Assembly (NCBI RefSeq): GCF_007671675.1
Contig: NZ_VCGW01000008.1
Location: forward strand, 18,764-82,763
Reading direction: 5' to 3'
From: Marinobacter maritimus
GTDB taxonomy: Bacteria; Pseudomonadota; Gammaproteobacteria; Pseudomonadales; Oleiphilaceae
DNA: 64,000 nt
Below are positions 24,446-33,994 of the stretch, piece after piece (the first letter of the stretch is position 1; every line of letters begins with the position of its first letter). The notes below the pieces were generated by a model. That model was not told the DNA's origin. It searched no databases and saw only the letters and a program-made list of their open reading frames with translations. The position numbers and the translations under genes are program-made.

Positions 24446-25147
24446 TCAGGATTGCTCCGCATTCAGGGATTCGTCGGTCAGGTCCCCGGGGGTAACTTCA
24501 GGGCCTTGCCCCGACGGGGTTTTGTTCAGCTGAGCCCGGATTTCCCGCTGGTTCTGCCGGAAATAAATCAGCGATTTCTGTACCGCTTTTACCACAGCCC
24601 GAGGGGTGATGGTGGCGCCGGTAAACTGGTCAAATACGCCGCCGTTCTTTTTTACATTCCATTCCCGTGGCGGCGGACTGCCCAAAGAGCGTCCTTCGAA
24701 GCCTTTAACCCAGTCGGACTTCCGGGTTTCAATCCGGTCGCCCAGCCCCGGTGTTTCCTTGTGGCCAATAACTCTTACACCGAGAACAGTACCTTCAAGG
24801 TCAATGCCCACAAGCAACTTTATATTGCCTGAATATCCGTCAGGCGCAATGGCTGGCATGATCATGCCGACCGGTCGTCCGTCTTGCCGTGCGACCCATA
24901 CCGTCACTGGCCCACCGGTTGCCAGTCGATCGCTCGCAGGCAGAATTAATGTGTCTCTGAGCATGTCGTTGTTGTGCGCGCTTTCGGGGATGATCTCAAA
25001 CAGAGCTTTGGCCTCGGCTCTGGCAGCCTGTTCTGCGATGCGTTCGTCGGTCAGTGCCTGGGTAACTGCAATGGTGCCGCCGGTAATAACAGCAAACAGT
25101 CCAAGCCCTATGGCACTGCGGCGGATGGATTGAGTCATGGTCGCCAT
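24446..25147 (-). CDS. rsxG: Rsx/Rnf electron transport complex subunit G
   Basis: A 233-residue subunit with one N-terminal membrane helix (SAIGLGLFAVITGGTIAVTQ) and a periplasmic FMN-binding domain. The FMN is covalently attached to a threonine in the motif family S/T-G-A-T, seen here as FDQFTGATITPRAVV near residue 180. HKETPGLGDRIE is also a family mark. The start has two candidate ATGs three codons apart (MATMTQS); the first lies two bases after the rsxD stop. All six rsx subunits are present. Confidence 0.97.
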   Translation of the reverse strand: MATMTQSIRRSAIGLGLFAVITGGTIAVTQALTDERIAEQAARAEAKALFEIIPESAHNNDMLRDTLILPASDRLATGGPVTVWVARQDGRPVGMIMPAIAPDGYSGNIKLLVGIDLEGTVLGVRVIGHKETPGLGDRIETRKSDWVKGFEGRSLGSPPPREWNVKKNGGVFDQFTGATITPRAVVKAVQKSLIYFRQNQREIRAQLNKTPSGQGPEVTPGDLTDESLNAEQS

Positions 25148-25149
25148 GG

Positions 25150-26202
25150 TTAACTCCTGCCCCGGCCGGGCTGTCCTCGGCGAGCTTTGTGATGGCCGTA
25201 GGTTCTTGGTGGCGTGTAGTGATCGATAAAGGGTACGGCAAAGTTCATAAGCAAAACGCTGAATGCCACGGCATCCGGATAGTTACCCCAGCTCCGGATC
25301 AGATAGATGAGCACGCCAATACCCGCGCCGTAAATCAGTTTGCCCTGATGGCTGGTGGCGGCAGATACCGGATCGGTTGCGATAAAAAACGCGCCGAGCA
25401 TGGTGCCACCTGCCAGAAGGTGTAACGACAGCGGTGCGTATTGATCCGCGTTGCTGCCAAACGCCAGACTCATGGCAATCAGTGCACCCAGAAAAGCGGC
25501 TGGAATATGCCAGGTGATGATCTTCAGGCCGATCAGTACAAGCCCGCCGATCAGAAACGCCGCGTTGACCCACTCCCAGCCTTTGGCAACGCCCTCACCA
25601 AACGTCGGGTGGGCAAGAACTTCGACCGCGGTATGGCTCGCAATTTTGTGTTTGTATTCGTCCAGCGGTGTCGCCATGGTCCAGCCATCAATGGCTGTTT
25701 GCTGCCCTGACGCAACGGCTACCAGAGTGTCTCCAAACCCCGGGGCGCTGTTCCAGAGCAGCGCAGGCTCTGCCCAGTTGGTGGTCATGGCGACCGGGAA
25801 TGAGATCAACACCAGCGCGTAACCCACCATAGCAGGGTTGAAGGGGTTGGAGCCAAGCCCACCGTAGAGCTGCTTGGCAATCACAATCGCTGAAATGACC
25901 GCCACTGCCGAAACCCACCAGGGAGCAAACTGCGGTAAGGAAAGTCCGAGCAATAGCCCGGTTACCGCCGCGGTATTATCCCTGAGAACAAATGCGACCG
26001 GTCTGCTACGCAATTTGAGAATGGCTGCTTCCGAAGCCAGGGCAATGGCGATACACCAGGCAACGTTTATGAGATTGCCCCAACCAAAGAACAGGGTTTG
26101 TGCCAGCAAGCCGGGCAACGCTGCGAGTATGACCCAAAGCATCACCTTGGACGTCGGGCGCGCATTGTGAGCGTGGGGCGAGGACTGTTGAACAAACGCC
26201 AT
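25150..26202 (-). CDS. rsxD: Rsx/Rnf electron transport complex subunit D
   Basis: A 350-residue multi-spanning membrane subunit carrying a second covalent FMN. SSPHAHNARPTSKVMLWVI at the N-terminus, GGLGSNPFNPAMVGYA, and the flavinylated threonine region DGWTMATPLDEYK near residue 180 are visible. The C-terminus RTYGHHKARRGQPGRGRS is unusually basic and probably cytoplasmic. It lies 21 bases after rsxC and 2 bases before rsxG. Confidence 0.97.
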   Translation of the reverse strand: MAFVQQSSPHAHNARPTSKVMLWVILAALPGLLAQTLFFGWGNLINVAWCIAIALASEAAILKLRSRPVAFVLRDNTAAVTGLLLGLSLPQFAPWWVSAVAVISAIVIAKQLYGGLGSNPFNPAMVGYALVLISFPVAMTTNWAEPALLWNSAPGFGDTLVAVASGQQTAIDGWTMATPLDEYKHKIASHTAVEVLAHPTFGEGVAKGWEWVNAAFLIGGLVLIGLKIITWHIPAAFLGALIAMSLAFGSNADQYAPLSLHLLAGGTMLGAFFIATDPVSAATSHQGKLIYGAGIGVLIYLIRSWGNYPDAVAFSVLLMNFAVPFIDHYTPPRTYGHHKARRGQPGRGRS

Positions 26203-26223
26203 GAAGGTCGGGCCTGATTCTGG

Positions 26224-28053
26224 TTATTCGATGGACTGGGATTCGGTCTGGGACGCCAGCGATTTGCGAGACTCCGCCAGGGCTTCTTCTGCCCGTTTTA
26301 CCCTGTCATGATTCTTGGTGACTGCACGTTCCAGTTTTTCTACGTTGTCTGCTTGCTGTGCTCTCGCGTCTTCCAACATGGTCTGCATGGTTTCCAGTTT
26401 GGATTGGGCTTGTGCCAGTTGTTTTTCCAGTGCGTCAATATCAGGCTTTTCCGGCTCGGATTCCACCGGTGTTGCGGCCCGTGATTGTGCGGCTTCGCTG
26501 CTGGCTTTTTTACGTGCCAGAGCCTGCTCTACCAGGGCGGAACTTGCAGCTCGCTTATCCACCGCCTCTCCGCATGCGGCGGCTTTTTCGGCTTCCACTT
26601 TCTGTTTGGCCTGGGCTTCAGCAGCGGCTTTTGCCCGCTCCTTGCGACGCAGTTCCTTGTCCTGTTGTTCGCGCTCAAGCCTGTGCTGGCGAGCCTCAAA
26701 TCGCTCCCGTGCACGATCTGCCTTGAGTTGCTCTGCTCGCTGTACGCGGATCTCACCTTTGGCATAGCGATAGTACTGCACCAGCGGAATCGAGCTCGGA
26801 CACACGTACGAACAGGCACCGCATTCGATACAGTCAAACAGGTTCAGATGCTCGGCTTTTTCAAATTCTGCTGCCTTTGCGTGCCAGAACAGTTGCTGCG
26901 GTAGCAACTCCATAGGGCAAACTTCCGCGCACTGCCCGCAGCGTATGCAGGCCTGCTCCGGAGGTGGTGCCGGCAGTTCACTGGCGGTCGCCGCAATAAT
27001 GCAGTTGCTGGTTTTGATAACCGGCACTGCCGTGGTGGTCAGCGTATAACCCATCATGGGCCCGCCGAGAATCAGGCGGCTGACGAGCTCGGGCTGGAGG
27101 CCTGCCCGTTCCAGAACGTAGTCCACGGGGGTGCCCAGCAAAACATCAAAATTGCCGGGCTTTTCCAATGCTTCCCCGGTAAGAGTCACAACGCGACTGA
27201 CCAGCGGCGTGTCTTCAAAGACAGCCCGGGCAACCGCGACGGCGGTTCCGACGTTCTGGCACATGACCCCTATATCGGCCGGAATACCGCCACTGGGCAC
27301 CTCCATGCCGGTGAGAATCTGGATCAGCTGCTTTTCACCGCCGGAGGGGTATTTGGTCGGGATAACAGCGATCTCAATTTGCGTGCCCTGTACAGCTTTA
27401 CGCAGCGCTGTTGCAGCTTCTGGTTTGTTGTCTTCAATGCCGATCACGCAGCGCTCAGGGCGCAGAATCCAGGCCATTACTTTTAGCCCGGAAACAACCT
27501 CGTCGGCCCGCTCACGCATGGTCATGTCGTCAGCGGTAATGTAGGGCTCGCATTCGGCGCCGTTAAGAATCAGTGTGTCGACCTTGCGATCACGGCTTGG
27601 TTTCAGTTTGATGTGTGTCGGAAAACCAGCGCCACCCATGCCGGAGATCCCGGCCGAGTGAATGATGTCCAGAATCTGGTCCCTATCGAGCTTGCGATAG
27701 TCGCTGATCGGGTAACGCTTGCACCACTCATCCTTGCCGTCAGGCTTCAAGATGATGCACTTGTCTGCCATGCCGGAAGGGTGGGGTACCGGGAAGTCAC
27801 CGATGCTTTCAATTACGCCCGATGTCGGGGCGTGAACCGGAACGCCCATACCACCGCTGACGTCGGCTATTTTCTGGCCTTTCAGCACCTGGTCGCCAAT
27901 CGCCACTACCGGCTCTGCAGGCTCACCAATATGCTGTTGCAGTGGCAGCACCAGTTGCCCGGGAATGCCTGCCGCTTGAATCGATCGGCGGGTTGAAAGC
28001 TGCTTGTGCTCTGCGGGGTGAACGCCGCCGCTGAAATCCCAAAGTCGAGTCAT
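26224..28053 (-). CDS. rsxC: Rsx/Rnf electron transport complex subunit C
   Basis: The NADH-dehydrogenase-like peripheral subunit, 609 residues. It holds an NADH/FMN domain similar to NuoF (ISGMGGAGFPTHIKL, LILNGAECEPYITADD), two 4Fe-4S clusters (CIRCGQCAEVCP and CIECGACSYVCP near residues 370-420), and a long C-terminal tail rich in Ala, Lys, Glu and Arg predicted as coiled coil (about residues 435-609). Tail length varies widely in this family, and here it is of medium length. Start ATG and rsxB stop overlap (TGATG). Confidence 0.97.
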   Translation of the reverse strand: MTRLWDFSGGVHPAEHKQLSTRRSIQAAGIPGQLVLPLQQHIGEPAEPVVAIGDQVLKGQKIADVSGGMGVPVHAPTSGVIESIGDFPVPHPSGMADKCIILKPDGKDEWCKRYPISDYRKLDRDQILDIIHSAGISGMGGAGFPTHIKLKPSRDRKVDTLILNGAECEPYITADDMTMRERADEVVSGLKVMAWILRPERCVIGIEDNKPEAATALRKAVQGTQIEIAVIPTKYPSGGEKQLIQILTGMEVPSGGIPADIGVMCQNVGTAVAVARAVFEDTPLVSRVVTLTGEALEKPGNFDVLLGTPVDYVLERAGLQPELVSRLILGGPMMGYTLTTTAVPVIKTSNCIIAATASELPAPPPEQACIRCGQCAEVCPMELLPQQLFWHAKAAEFEKAEHLNLFDCIECGACSYVCPSSIPLVQYYRYAKGEIRVQRAEQLKADRARERFEARQHRLEREQQDKELRRKERAKAAAEAQAKQKVEAEKAAACGEAVDKRAASSALVEQALARKKASSEAAQSRAATPVESEPEKPDIDALEKQLAQAQSKLETMQTMLEDARAQQADNVEKLERAVTKNHDRVKRAEEALAESRKSLASQTESQSIE

Positions 28054-28631
28054 CAGGAGCTGACCTCCTGTCGGTCCGTTGCGATAATCGTGGCCGCAGG
28101 CGGTGTCCAGGTCCAGGCCCGTATGTCAGGTTCAATGGTGATCATGTCAATACAGTCAACAGGGCAAGGTTCCACGCACAGGTCGCAGCCTGTGCACTCA
28201 CTTTCGATAACGGTGTGCATGTGTTTTGCGGCACCCAGAATGGCGTCCACCGGGCAGGCCTGGATGCATTTGGTGCAACCTATGCACTCATCTTCGCGTA
28301 TCACGGCAACGCGCTTTGCTTGTTCCACGCCATGCTCGGCATCCAGCGGCTGGGGCTCTACATCAAGCAGATCTGCCAGTGCCTTGATCGTGGACTCGCC
28401 GCCGGGTGGGCATTTATTGATTGCACCACCCTCTGCAATAGATTCCGCATAGGGGCGACAGCCCGGAAATCCGCACTGGCCACACTGAGTCTGTGGTAGC
28501 ACCGCATCAATCTGTTCCACCAACGGGTTACCTTCAACCCGGAACCGTTCGGAGGCGAAGCCCAGCAAGCCCCCGAACACCAGAGCGAGGCCAAGCAGAA
28601 CCAGAACGGCGATAAGAATGCCTGTCCACAT
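28053..28631 (-). CDS. rsxB: Rsx/Rnf electron transport complex subunit B
   Basis: A 192-residue iron-sulfur subunit. After an N-terminal membrane helix (ILIAVLVLLGLALVFGGLLG) comes a 4Fe-4S site of the CGQCGFPGC ... KCPPGG type, then two ferredoxin clusters, CIGCTKCIQACP and CTGCDLCVEPCP. The protein passes electrons between RsxC and the membrane flavin subunits. It overlaps rsxC by one base and follows rsxA by 15 bases. Confidence 0.97.
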   Translation of the reverse strand: MWTGILIAVLVLLGLALVFGGLLGFASERFRVEGNPLVEQIDAVLPQTQCGQCGFPGCRPYAESIAEGGAINKCPPGGESTIKALADLLDVEPQPLDAEHGVEQAKRVAVIREDECIGCTKCIQACPVDAILGAAKHMHTVIESECTGCDLCVEPCPVDCIDMITIEPDIRAWTWTPPAATIIATDRQEVSS

Positions 28632-28646
28632 AAAAACGTGTCTCCG

Positions 28647-29228
28647 TTAAACACTAACCAGGCCGGTAAAGCCCAGAAACGCCAGTGACATCAACCCTGC
28701 GGTGACCATGCCAATGGCCGCACCCCGGAAGGACAGGGGAACATCTGCCACGGCAATGCGTTCGCGCATCGCGGCGAAGAGCACCAGCACCAGCGAGAAG
28801 CCGGCGGCAGCGCCAAAGCCGTAGAGTACTGACTCAACGAAGTTGTTATTTTTGTTCAGATTAAGAAGCGCTACGCCAAGTACGGCGCAGTTGGTGGTAA
28901 TAAGGGGCAGGAAGATGCCTAGCACCCGGTAGAGCAAGGGGCTGGTTTTACGCACCACCATTTCTGTGAATTGAACCACTACCGCAATCACAAGAATGAA
29001 AGTGATGGTTTTCAGAAAGGCTAGATCCAGAGGCGCCAGCAGGTAGGTGTAGGCAAGATAACTGCACACCGATGACAGGGTCAGCACAAAGGTTGTAGCC
29101 AGGGACATGCCCATGGCCGTCTCCAGCTTGCCTGAAACCCCCATGAAAGGGCACAGGCCAAGAAACTGGACCAACACGAAGTTGTTCACCAGAATTGTGC
29201 TGACCAATATCAGTAAATATTCTGTCAT
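28647..29228 (-). CDS. rsxA: Rsx/Rnf electron transport complex subunit A
   Basis: A 193-residue membrane subunit with six predicted helices and the family's NNFVLVQFLGLCPFMGVS and FLPLITTNCAVLGVALLN segments, whose cysteines bind the intramembrane iron-sulfur site shared with RsxE. It is the first gene of rsxABCDGE and starts 47 bases after the metG stop; it may be read from the metG transcript, its own promoter, or both. Confidence 0.97.
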   Translation of the reverse strand: MTEYLLILVSTILVNNFVLVQFLGLCPFMGVSGKLETAMGMSLATTFVLTLSSVCSYLAYTYLLAPLDLAFLKTITFILVIAVVVQFTEMVVRKTSPLLYRVLGIFLPLITTNCAVLGVALLNLNKNNNFVESVLYGFGAAAGFSLVLVLFAAMRERIAVADVPLSFRGAAIGMVTAGLMSLAFLGFTGLVSV

Positions 29229-29275
29229 TGCTGCATCATCATTGCGCGACCTCGGCGCACGGCCTCGATGTTTGT

Positions 29276-31318
29276 TTACATTACCCGCATGCCAGGGGTC
29301 GCACCGGAATCCGGAGACAGGATAAAGATATCCTTACCACCCGGGCCCGCCGCCAGAACCATGCCTTCAGACATGCCAAACTTCATTTTTCTTGGTTTGA
29401 GGTTGGCGACCATTACGGTAAGCCGACCTTCAAGATCCTCAGGGTTGTAGGCAGACTTGATACCAGCAAACACGTTGCGCTCGCCATGCCCCAGATCAAG
29501 CGTCAGACGAAGAAGCTTGTCTGCACCTTCAACGTGCTCGGCTTTGACTATTTTAACGACCCGAAGATCCACCTTGGCAAAATCATCAAATTCTATTTCA
29601 CTCGCAATGGCTTCGCTCTTTTCGGATTGGGCGGGCTCGGCCGGTTTGCCGATTGCAGCTGGCATTTCCTCTTTGGAGGCATCCAGCATTTTTTCGATCT
29701 GCGCCATATCCACCCGGCTCATCAAAGGCGAGAACTTGTTGATGCTGTGGTTCTCCAGCCGCTCACTGCGGTTATTCCAATCCAGCTTCGCGTTCAGGAA
29801 GTCTTCGGACGCCTTGGCCGTTTCCGGCAATACCGGAGCGAGGTACGTCATTAACAAGTGGAACATGTTGAGGGCGTTGGTACAGATGGCCTGGAGCTTT
29901 TCGTCCTGACCTTCCTGCTTGGCAATCACCCAGGGCTGTTCATCATTTACGTATTGGTTGGCGATGTCGGCAAGCTCCATGATACGGCGCATTGCACGAC
30001 CGAATTCCCGGGTTTCGTAGTAGGTTTCAAGCTCCTTGCCGGCCGCCATGAACTCTTTCAGCTTGTCGTGCTCGGTTACCTGGCCAAGCTTTCCATCAAA
30101 GCGCTTGGTGATGAAACCGGCACTGCGGCTGGCAATGTTGACCACCTTGCCCACCAGATCCGAATTCACCCTGGCGGCAAAGTCTTCCAGGTTGAGGTCC
30201 ATGTCGTCCACGCCGCCGGTCAGCTTGGCGGCGAAGTAATAGCGCAGGTATTCCGGGTTCAGATGGTCCAGGTATGTGCGGGCCATAATGAAGGTGCCCC
30301 GGGATTTGGACATCTTCTTACCGTTGACGGTCACAAATCCGTGCGCCCAGACCGCCGTTGGCGTGCGGAAGCCAGCGTCGTGCAGCATAGCTGGCCAGAA
30401 CAGGGCGTGGAAGTTGATGATGTCCTTGCCGATAAAGTGATAAACCTCGGCGCTGGAATCTGCTTTCCAGAAATGCTCGAAATCGATATCTTCCCGATTG
30501 CACAGGTTTTTGAAGCTTGCGAGGTAGCCTATGGGCGCATCCAGCCACACATAGAAAAACTTGCCAGGCGCATCGGGAATTTCAAAGCCGAAATAGGGCG
30601 CATCACGGCTGATATCCCATTCCTGAAGGCCGGCATCGAGCCACTCAGCCAGCTTGTTGGCCACTTGTGGCTGCAATGCACCACTGCGTGTCCACTTGGT
30701 CAGGAAGTCGGTAAACTCCGGCAGTTTGAAGAAGTAGTGCTCCGATTCCTTCTCAATGGGCGTGGCGCCAGATACAGCAGAGCGCGGGTTGATCAGCTCT
30801 GCCGGTGTGTAGGTTGCACCGCAAGCCTCACAGTTGTCGCCATACTGGTCGTCGGTTTTGCATTTCGGACAGGTGCCTTTGATGAATCGATCCGCGAGAA
30901 ACATGTTCTTCTCAGGATCAAACGACTGGGTGATCATGCGGGTCGCGATTTTGCCGTTGTTTTGCAACTGACGGTAGATGTATTCCGAAAAATAGCGATT
31001 CTCTTCCGAATGGGTGGTGTAGTAGTTATCAAAGCGGATGTGAAAGCCGCTGAAATCCTGCTGGTGCTCCTCACGGATCCGGTCGATCAGCTGCTCCGGC
31101 GTTATACCTTCGCGCTCGGCCCGAAGCATGATGGCCGTGCCGTGGGCGTCATCCGCGCAAACGTAGTAGCAAGTGTGGCCCCGCATGTTCTGATAGCGCA
31201 CCCAGATATCGGTCTGAATGTATTCCAGCAGATGGCCCAGGTGAATGGGGCCATTGGCGTAGGGCAGGGCGCTGGTAACCAGAATATCGCGCTGTTGCTT
31301 TGAACTCGCTTGCGTCAT
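29276..31318 (-). CDS. metG: Methionyl-tRNA synthetase
   Basis: Charges tRNA-Met and initiator tRNA. I start at MTQASSKQQRDILVTSALPY (680 residues); an in-frame ATG seven codons earlier has no better site. Seen: HIGH-type PYANGPIHLGHLLEY, a zinc knuckle (CPKC ... CEAC), the KMSKS loop KKMSKSRGTF near residue 333, and a C-terminal EMAP/OB tRNA-binding domain (FAKVDLRVVKIVKAEHVEGA) that dimerises the enzyme. It is divergent from apbC with 139 bases between the starts. Confidence 0.98.
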   Translation of the reverse strand: MTQASSKQQRDILVTSALPYANGPIHLGHLLEYIQTDIWVRYQNMRGHTCYYVCADDAHGTAIMLRAEREGITPEQLIDRIREEHQQDFSGFHIRFDNYYTTHSEENRYFSEYIYRQLQNNGKIATRMITQSFDPEKNMFLADRFIKGTCPKCKTDDQYGDNCEACGATYTPAELINPRSAVSGATPIEKESEHYFFKLPEFTDFLTKWTRSGALQPQVANKLAEWLDAGLQEWDISRDAPYFGFEIPDAPGKFFYVWLDAPIGYLASFKNLCNREDIDFEHFWKADSSAEVYHFIGKDIINFHALFWPAMLHDAGFRTPTAVWAHGFVTVNGKKMSKSRGTFIMARTYLDHLNPEYLRYYFAAKLTGGVDDMDLNLEDFAARVNSDLVGKVVNIASRSAGFITKRFDGKLGQVTEHDKLKEFMAAGKELETYYETREFGRAMRRIMELADIANQYVNDEQPWVIAKQEGQDEKLQAICTNALNMFHLLMTYLAPVLPETAKASEDFLNAKLDWNNRSERLENHSINKFSPLMSRVDMAQIEKMLDASKEEMPAAIGKPAEPAQSEKSEAIASEIEFDDFAKVDLRVVKIVKAEHVEGADKLLRLTLDLGHGERNVFAGIKSAYNPEDLEGRLTVMVANLKPRKMKFGMSEGMVLAAGPGGKDIFILSPDSGATPGMRVM

Positions 31319-31457
31319 GGTGTTGTCCGAACCTTTCATCAGATAAGGGTTGTATGGTCAGAAACGGGCCCAGATGATACCTTTTGAGCAGATAATTTTC
31401 ACCCGAAACACCTGTTTTCATGCTGAAAAACCGCATGATCTTATTACGGAGAGCCAG

Positions 31458-32558
31458 ATGACACAGATTTCAGAGCAGGCCTTGCAGGCGGCGGTTCGTG
31501 AATACCGAGACCCGTACCTGGAAAAGGACCTATACGACCTGGGTGCCGTAAAGTCACTGGTGGCTGACGAAGCGGGCAAAGTGACGCTGATGGTAGAGCT
31601 GCCATACCCGTCAAAAGGCATCGCGGGCGGCCTGAAACAACTGGTTGCCAACGCGATTGAAAACGTTGATGGAGTCGAAACCGCCGATGTTCACGTGGCT
31701 CAGAAAATCCATTCCTACAAAGTCCAGAAAGACCTGCCGTCGGTTCCCGGCGTCAAAAACATCATAGCCGTTGCTTCGGGCAAAGGCGGCGTAGGTAAAT
31801 CCACCACCGCCGTCAACCTTGCCCTCGCGCTGCAGGCAGAAGGTGCCCGTGTCGGCGTGCTCGACGCCGACATATATGGTCCCAGCATCGGCATGATGCT
31901 CGGCGTTCCTGAAGACAAGCGCCCGGGCGTGAGAGAGGAAAAATACTTCCTGCCCATGGAAGCCCACGGCCTCCAGGCCATGTCCATGGCTTTCGTAACC
32001 ACCGACAAAACCCCCATGGTCTGGCGCGGGCCTATGGTTAGCGGCGCCGTCATGCAGCTTCTGCAGCAAACCCTGTGGGACGAACTCGACTATCTCATTG
32101 TCGACATGCCGCCAGGCACCGGCGATATCCAGCTCACCCTGGCCCAGAAAGTCCCGGTTACCGGTGCCGTTATCGTCACCACCCCTCAGGACATTGCCCT
32201 GCTTGACGGCAAACGTGGCATAGAAATGTTCCGAAAGGTCGAAATCCCGGTGCTCGGCGTTGTGGAAAACATGAGCGTGCACATCTGCAGCAATTGCGGC
32301 TACGAAGAGCACCTGTTCGGTGAGGGCGGCGGTGAACGCATTGCCGATGAATACGAAACAACCCTGCTGGGCCAGTTACCCTTGCACATGACCATCCGTG
32401 AACAGACCGACAGCGGCCAACCCACCGTGGTGGCAGAACCGGATTCCGAAGTGGCCCGCCGTTACCGGGATATCGCACGCAGGGTTGGTGCAGAGCTTTC
32501 AACAAGAGAGCGTAACCTGAGCGGCTCAATCTCAAGCGTGTCCGTAAAGTCGCATTAA
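31458..32558 (+). CDS. apbC: Mrp/ApbC iron-sulfur cluster carrier ATPase
   Basis: A P-loop ATPase that delivers 4Fe-4S clusters to apoproteins. The ATG at 31458 (MTQISEQALQAAV) has GGAGAG four bases upstream, giving 366 residues; longer in-frame ATGs lack a site. It has an N-terminal MIP18/DUF59-type domain (YRDPYLEKDLYDLGAVKSL), Walker A ASGKGGVGKSTTAVNLA, DADIYGPSIGMMLG, DMPPGTGDIQLTL and the cluster-binding CSNCGYEEH. The metG/apbC divergence is conserved in many gammaproteobacteria. Confidence 0.95.
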   Translation: MTQISEQALQAAVREYRDPYLEKDLYDLGAVKSLVADEAGKVTLMVELPYPSKGIAGGLKQLVANAIENVDGVETADVHVAQKIHSYKVQKDLPSVPGVKNIIAVASGKGGVGKSTTAVNLALALQAEGARVGVLDADIYGPSIGMMLGVPEDKRPGVREEKYFLPMEAHGLQAMSMAFVTTDKTPMVWRGPMVSGAVMQLLQQTLWDELDYLIVDMPPGTGDIQLTLAQKVPVTGAVIVTTPQDIALLDGKRGIEMFRKVEIPVLGVVENMSVHICSNCGYEEHLFGEGGGERIADEYETTLLGQLPLHMTIREQTDSGQPTVVAEPDSEVARRYRDIARRVGAELSTRERNLSGSISSVSVKSH

Positions 32559-32601
32559 GCGTTCACATAGCTCCCACGGCGGATTGCATTCAGCCCCGCT
32601 C

Positions 32602-32709
32602 GCAGGCGCAGGAAAGGCGGTTCAAAAATGTCGGAGGCCAGGGACGGCCGGAGACAAGCCCACAGGGATGTGCTTGAAGCGGTTTTTGAACCGCCTTTCC
32701 TGCGACTGC
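32602..32709 (+). repeat. Palindromic dispersed element, copy C (dcd leader)
   Basis: Arms 32602-32628 and 32683-32709 pair over 27 bp with one mismatch (the inner 22 bp are perfect). The 54-nt core holds GGCCAGGGACGGCC (32636-32649) and CACAGGGATGTG (32661-32672), each with AGGGA in the loop. It has the same orientation as copy A and ends 93 bases before dcd, sense to dcd. Arm sequence is unrelated to the other copies. A weak promoter-like pair (TTCGAC, 18 bases, TAAACT at 32737-32766) follows it. Confidence 0.88.
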
Positions 32710-32802
32710 AGCCACAAAATGCCAACAATCAAGAGCTTCGACAGAACCCAGCCGAACAGGTAAACTACGCCCCAATTTTCCCAGTGGATACGAGACTTCG
32801 CC

Positions 32803-33369
32803 ATGAGCATCAAAGCCGATAAGTGGATTCGCCGGATGTCCGAAAAACACCGCATGATCGAACCCTTCGAAAGCGGACAAGTTCGTGAAACTGAAAAAGG
32901 CCGGATCATCTCCTACGGCACTTCCAGTTACGGCTACGACGTACGTTGCAGCAACGAATTCAAAATCTTCACCAACGTACACTCCGTCACCGTTGACCCC
33001 AAAAACTTCGACGAAAAAAGCTTCGTGGATTTCACCGGCGACGTCTGCATCATCCCGCCGAACTCCTTTGCCCTTGCGCGCACCGTAGAATACTTTCGCA
33101 TCCCACGCAGCGTACTTACCGTATGCCTGGGCAAATCGACCTACGCACGCTGTGGCATCATCGTAAACGTCACCCCGCTGGAACCGGAGTGGGAAGGCCA
33201 CGTAACCCTGGAGTTTTCCAACACCACCAACCTCCCGGCGAAAATCTACGCGAACGAAGGTATCGCCCAGATGCTCTTCTTCGAGTCTGATGAAATCTGT
33301 GAAACCAGCTACAAAGACCGGGGTGGTAAATATTTCGGCCAGACCGGCGTGACCCTCCCAAAAACATGA
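32803..33369 (+). CDS. dcd: dCTP deaminase
   Basis: Deaminates dCTP to dUTP, the main route to dTTP in proteobacteria; trimeric. The 188 residues include MSIKADKWIRRM at the start, SSYGYDVRCSNEF, SFALARTVEYFRIPRSV, KSTYARCGIIVNVTPLEPEW with the catalytic glutamate in EGHVTLEFSN, and the C-terminal YKDRGGKYFGQ lid that closes on the nucleotide. The stop overlaps the next gene as ATGA. Confidence 0.98.
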   Translation: MSIKADKWIRRMSEKHRMIEPFESGQVRETEKGRIISYGTSSYGYDVRCSNEFKIFTNVHSVTVDPKNFDEKSFVDFTGDVCIIPPNSFALARTVEYFRIPRSVLTVCLGKSTYARCGIIVNVTPLEPEWEGHVTLEFSNTTNLPAKIYANEGIAQMLFFESDEICETSYKDRGGKYFGQTGVTLPKT

Positions 33370-33965
33370 ACGCCAACCAGTTTCTCAAAGCTGTTTCGCA
33401 GCTGCAGGGATGGCGTGAATGCGCCTTCCTGCTGGCCCTTGCCGAGCGGTCGTTTCCAAATTATGCCCTGTTCGCCGAAGCAGTTGGCCTGAAAACTGGC
33501 GGCAAAATGCACCAGATTCTGGATCTTGCCTGGGGCACGCTCCAGGAAGACGTAACAGAAACTGCTATTCCGCAACTACTGGCAAAACTCGAAGCTTTGT
33601 CCCCGGACGTGGAAGCCTATGACGCCTATGGTGTATATCCCGCTTTCGATTTCTGCCAGCTATTGGAGCAGGCGCTGCTTAATCGCCTGAACCCCTCAAA
33701 ACACCGGGCCACGGACGCCTCGCAACTGGCTACCGGCACTGTTATGAGTTTTATCGAACTGTCCGAAGGCGAAGGTCTGGAAGAAGACGAGCTGGTGCGT
33801 TTGCTGGACTCTCACCCCCTGATGAAAGAAGACAAAACCTTCCAGCGTGATCTGGTACTGGCCCTCAAGCGCCAGCGCACGCCGCTGGAAAAATTCATCA
33901 CGGACCTTCGGGAAGACGCAGCAAACGAAGGTGTCAGCAACCTTGGCATCTCGCTGGGAGATTGA
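33366..33965 (+). CDS. DUF416 / YjaG family protein
   Basis: A 199-residue soluble, helical protein with the DUF416 signatures WRECAFLLALAERSFPNYALF near the N-terminus and YDAYGVYPAFDFCQLLEQAL in the middle. No catalytic motif is apparent, and the function of the family (E. coli YjaG) is unknown. It overlaps dcd by four bases, so it is translated from the same message. The YjaG call rests on recognised motifs, not a search. Confidence 0.85.
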   Translation: MNANQFLKAVSQLQGWRECAFLLALAERSFPNYALFAEAVGLKTGGKMHQILDLAWGTLQEDVTETAIPQLLAKLEALSPDVEAYDAYGVYPAFDFCQLLEQALLNRLNPSKHRATDASQLATGTVMSFIELSEGEGLEEDELVRLLDSHPLMKEDKTFQRDLVLALKRQRTPLEKFITDLREDAANEGVSNLGISLGD

Positions 33966-33994
33966 AGCTTCATTGATCAGATGGATATAACCCC

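Noticed and set aside
29858..31303. A 481-codon open frame on the plus strand opposite metG
   Set aside because: It is fully antisense to a clear methionyl-tRNA synthetase gene, has no recognisable motif, and such long antisense frames are common in GC-rich genes. The same applies to 6462-7481 (opposite dnaE), 52691-53662 (opposite valS), 56931-58280 (opposite lptF/lptG) and 13210-14340 (opposite eno).
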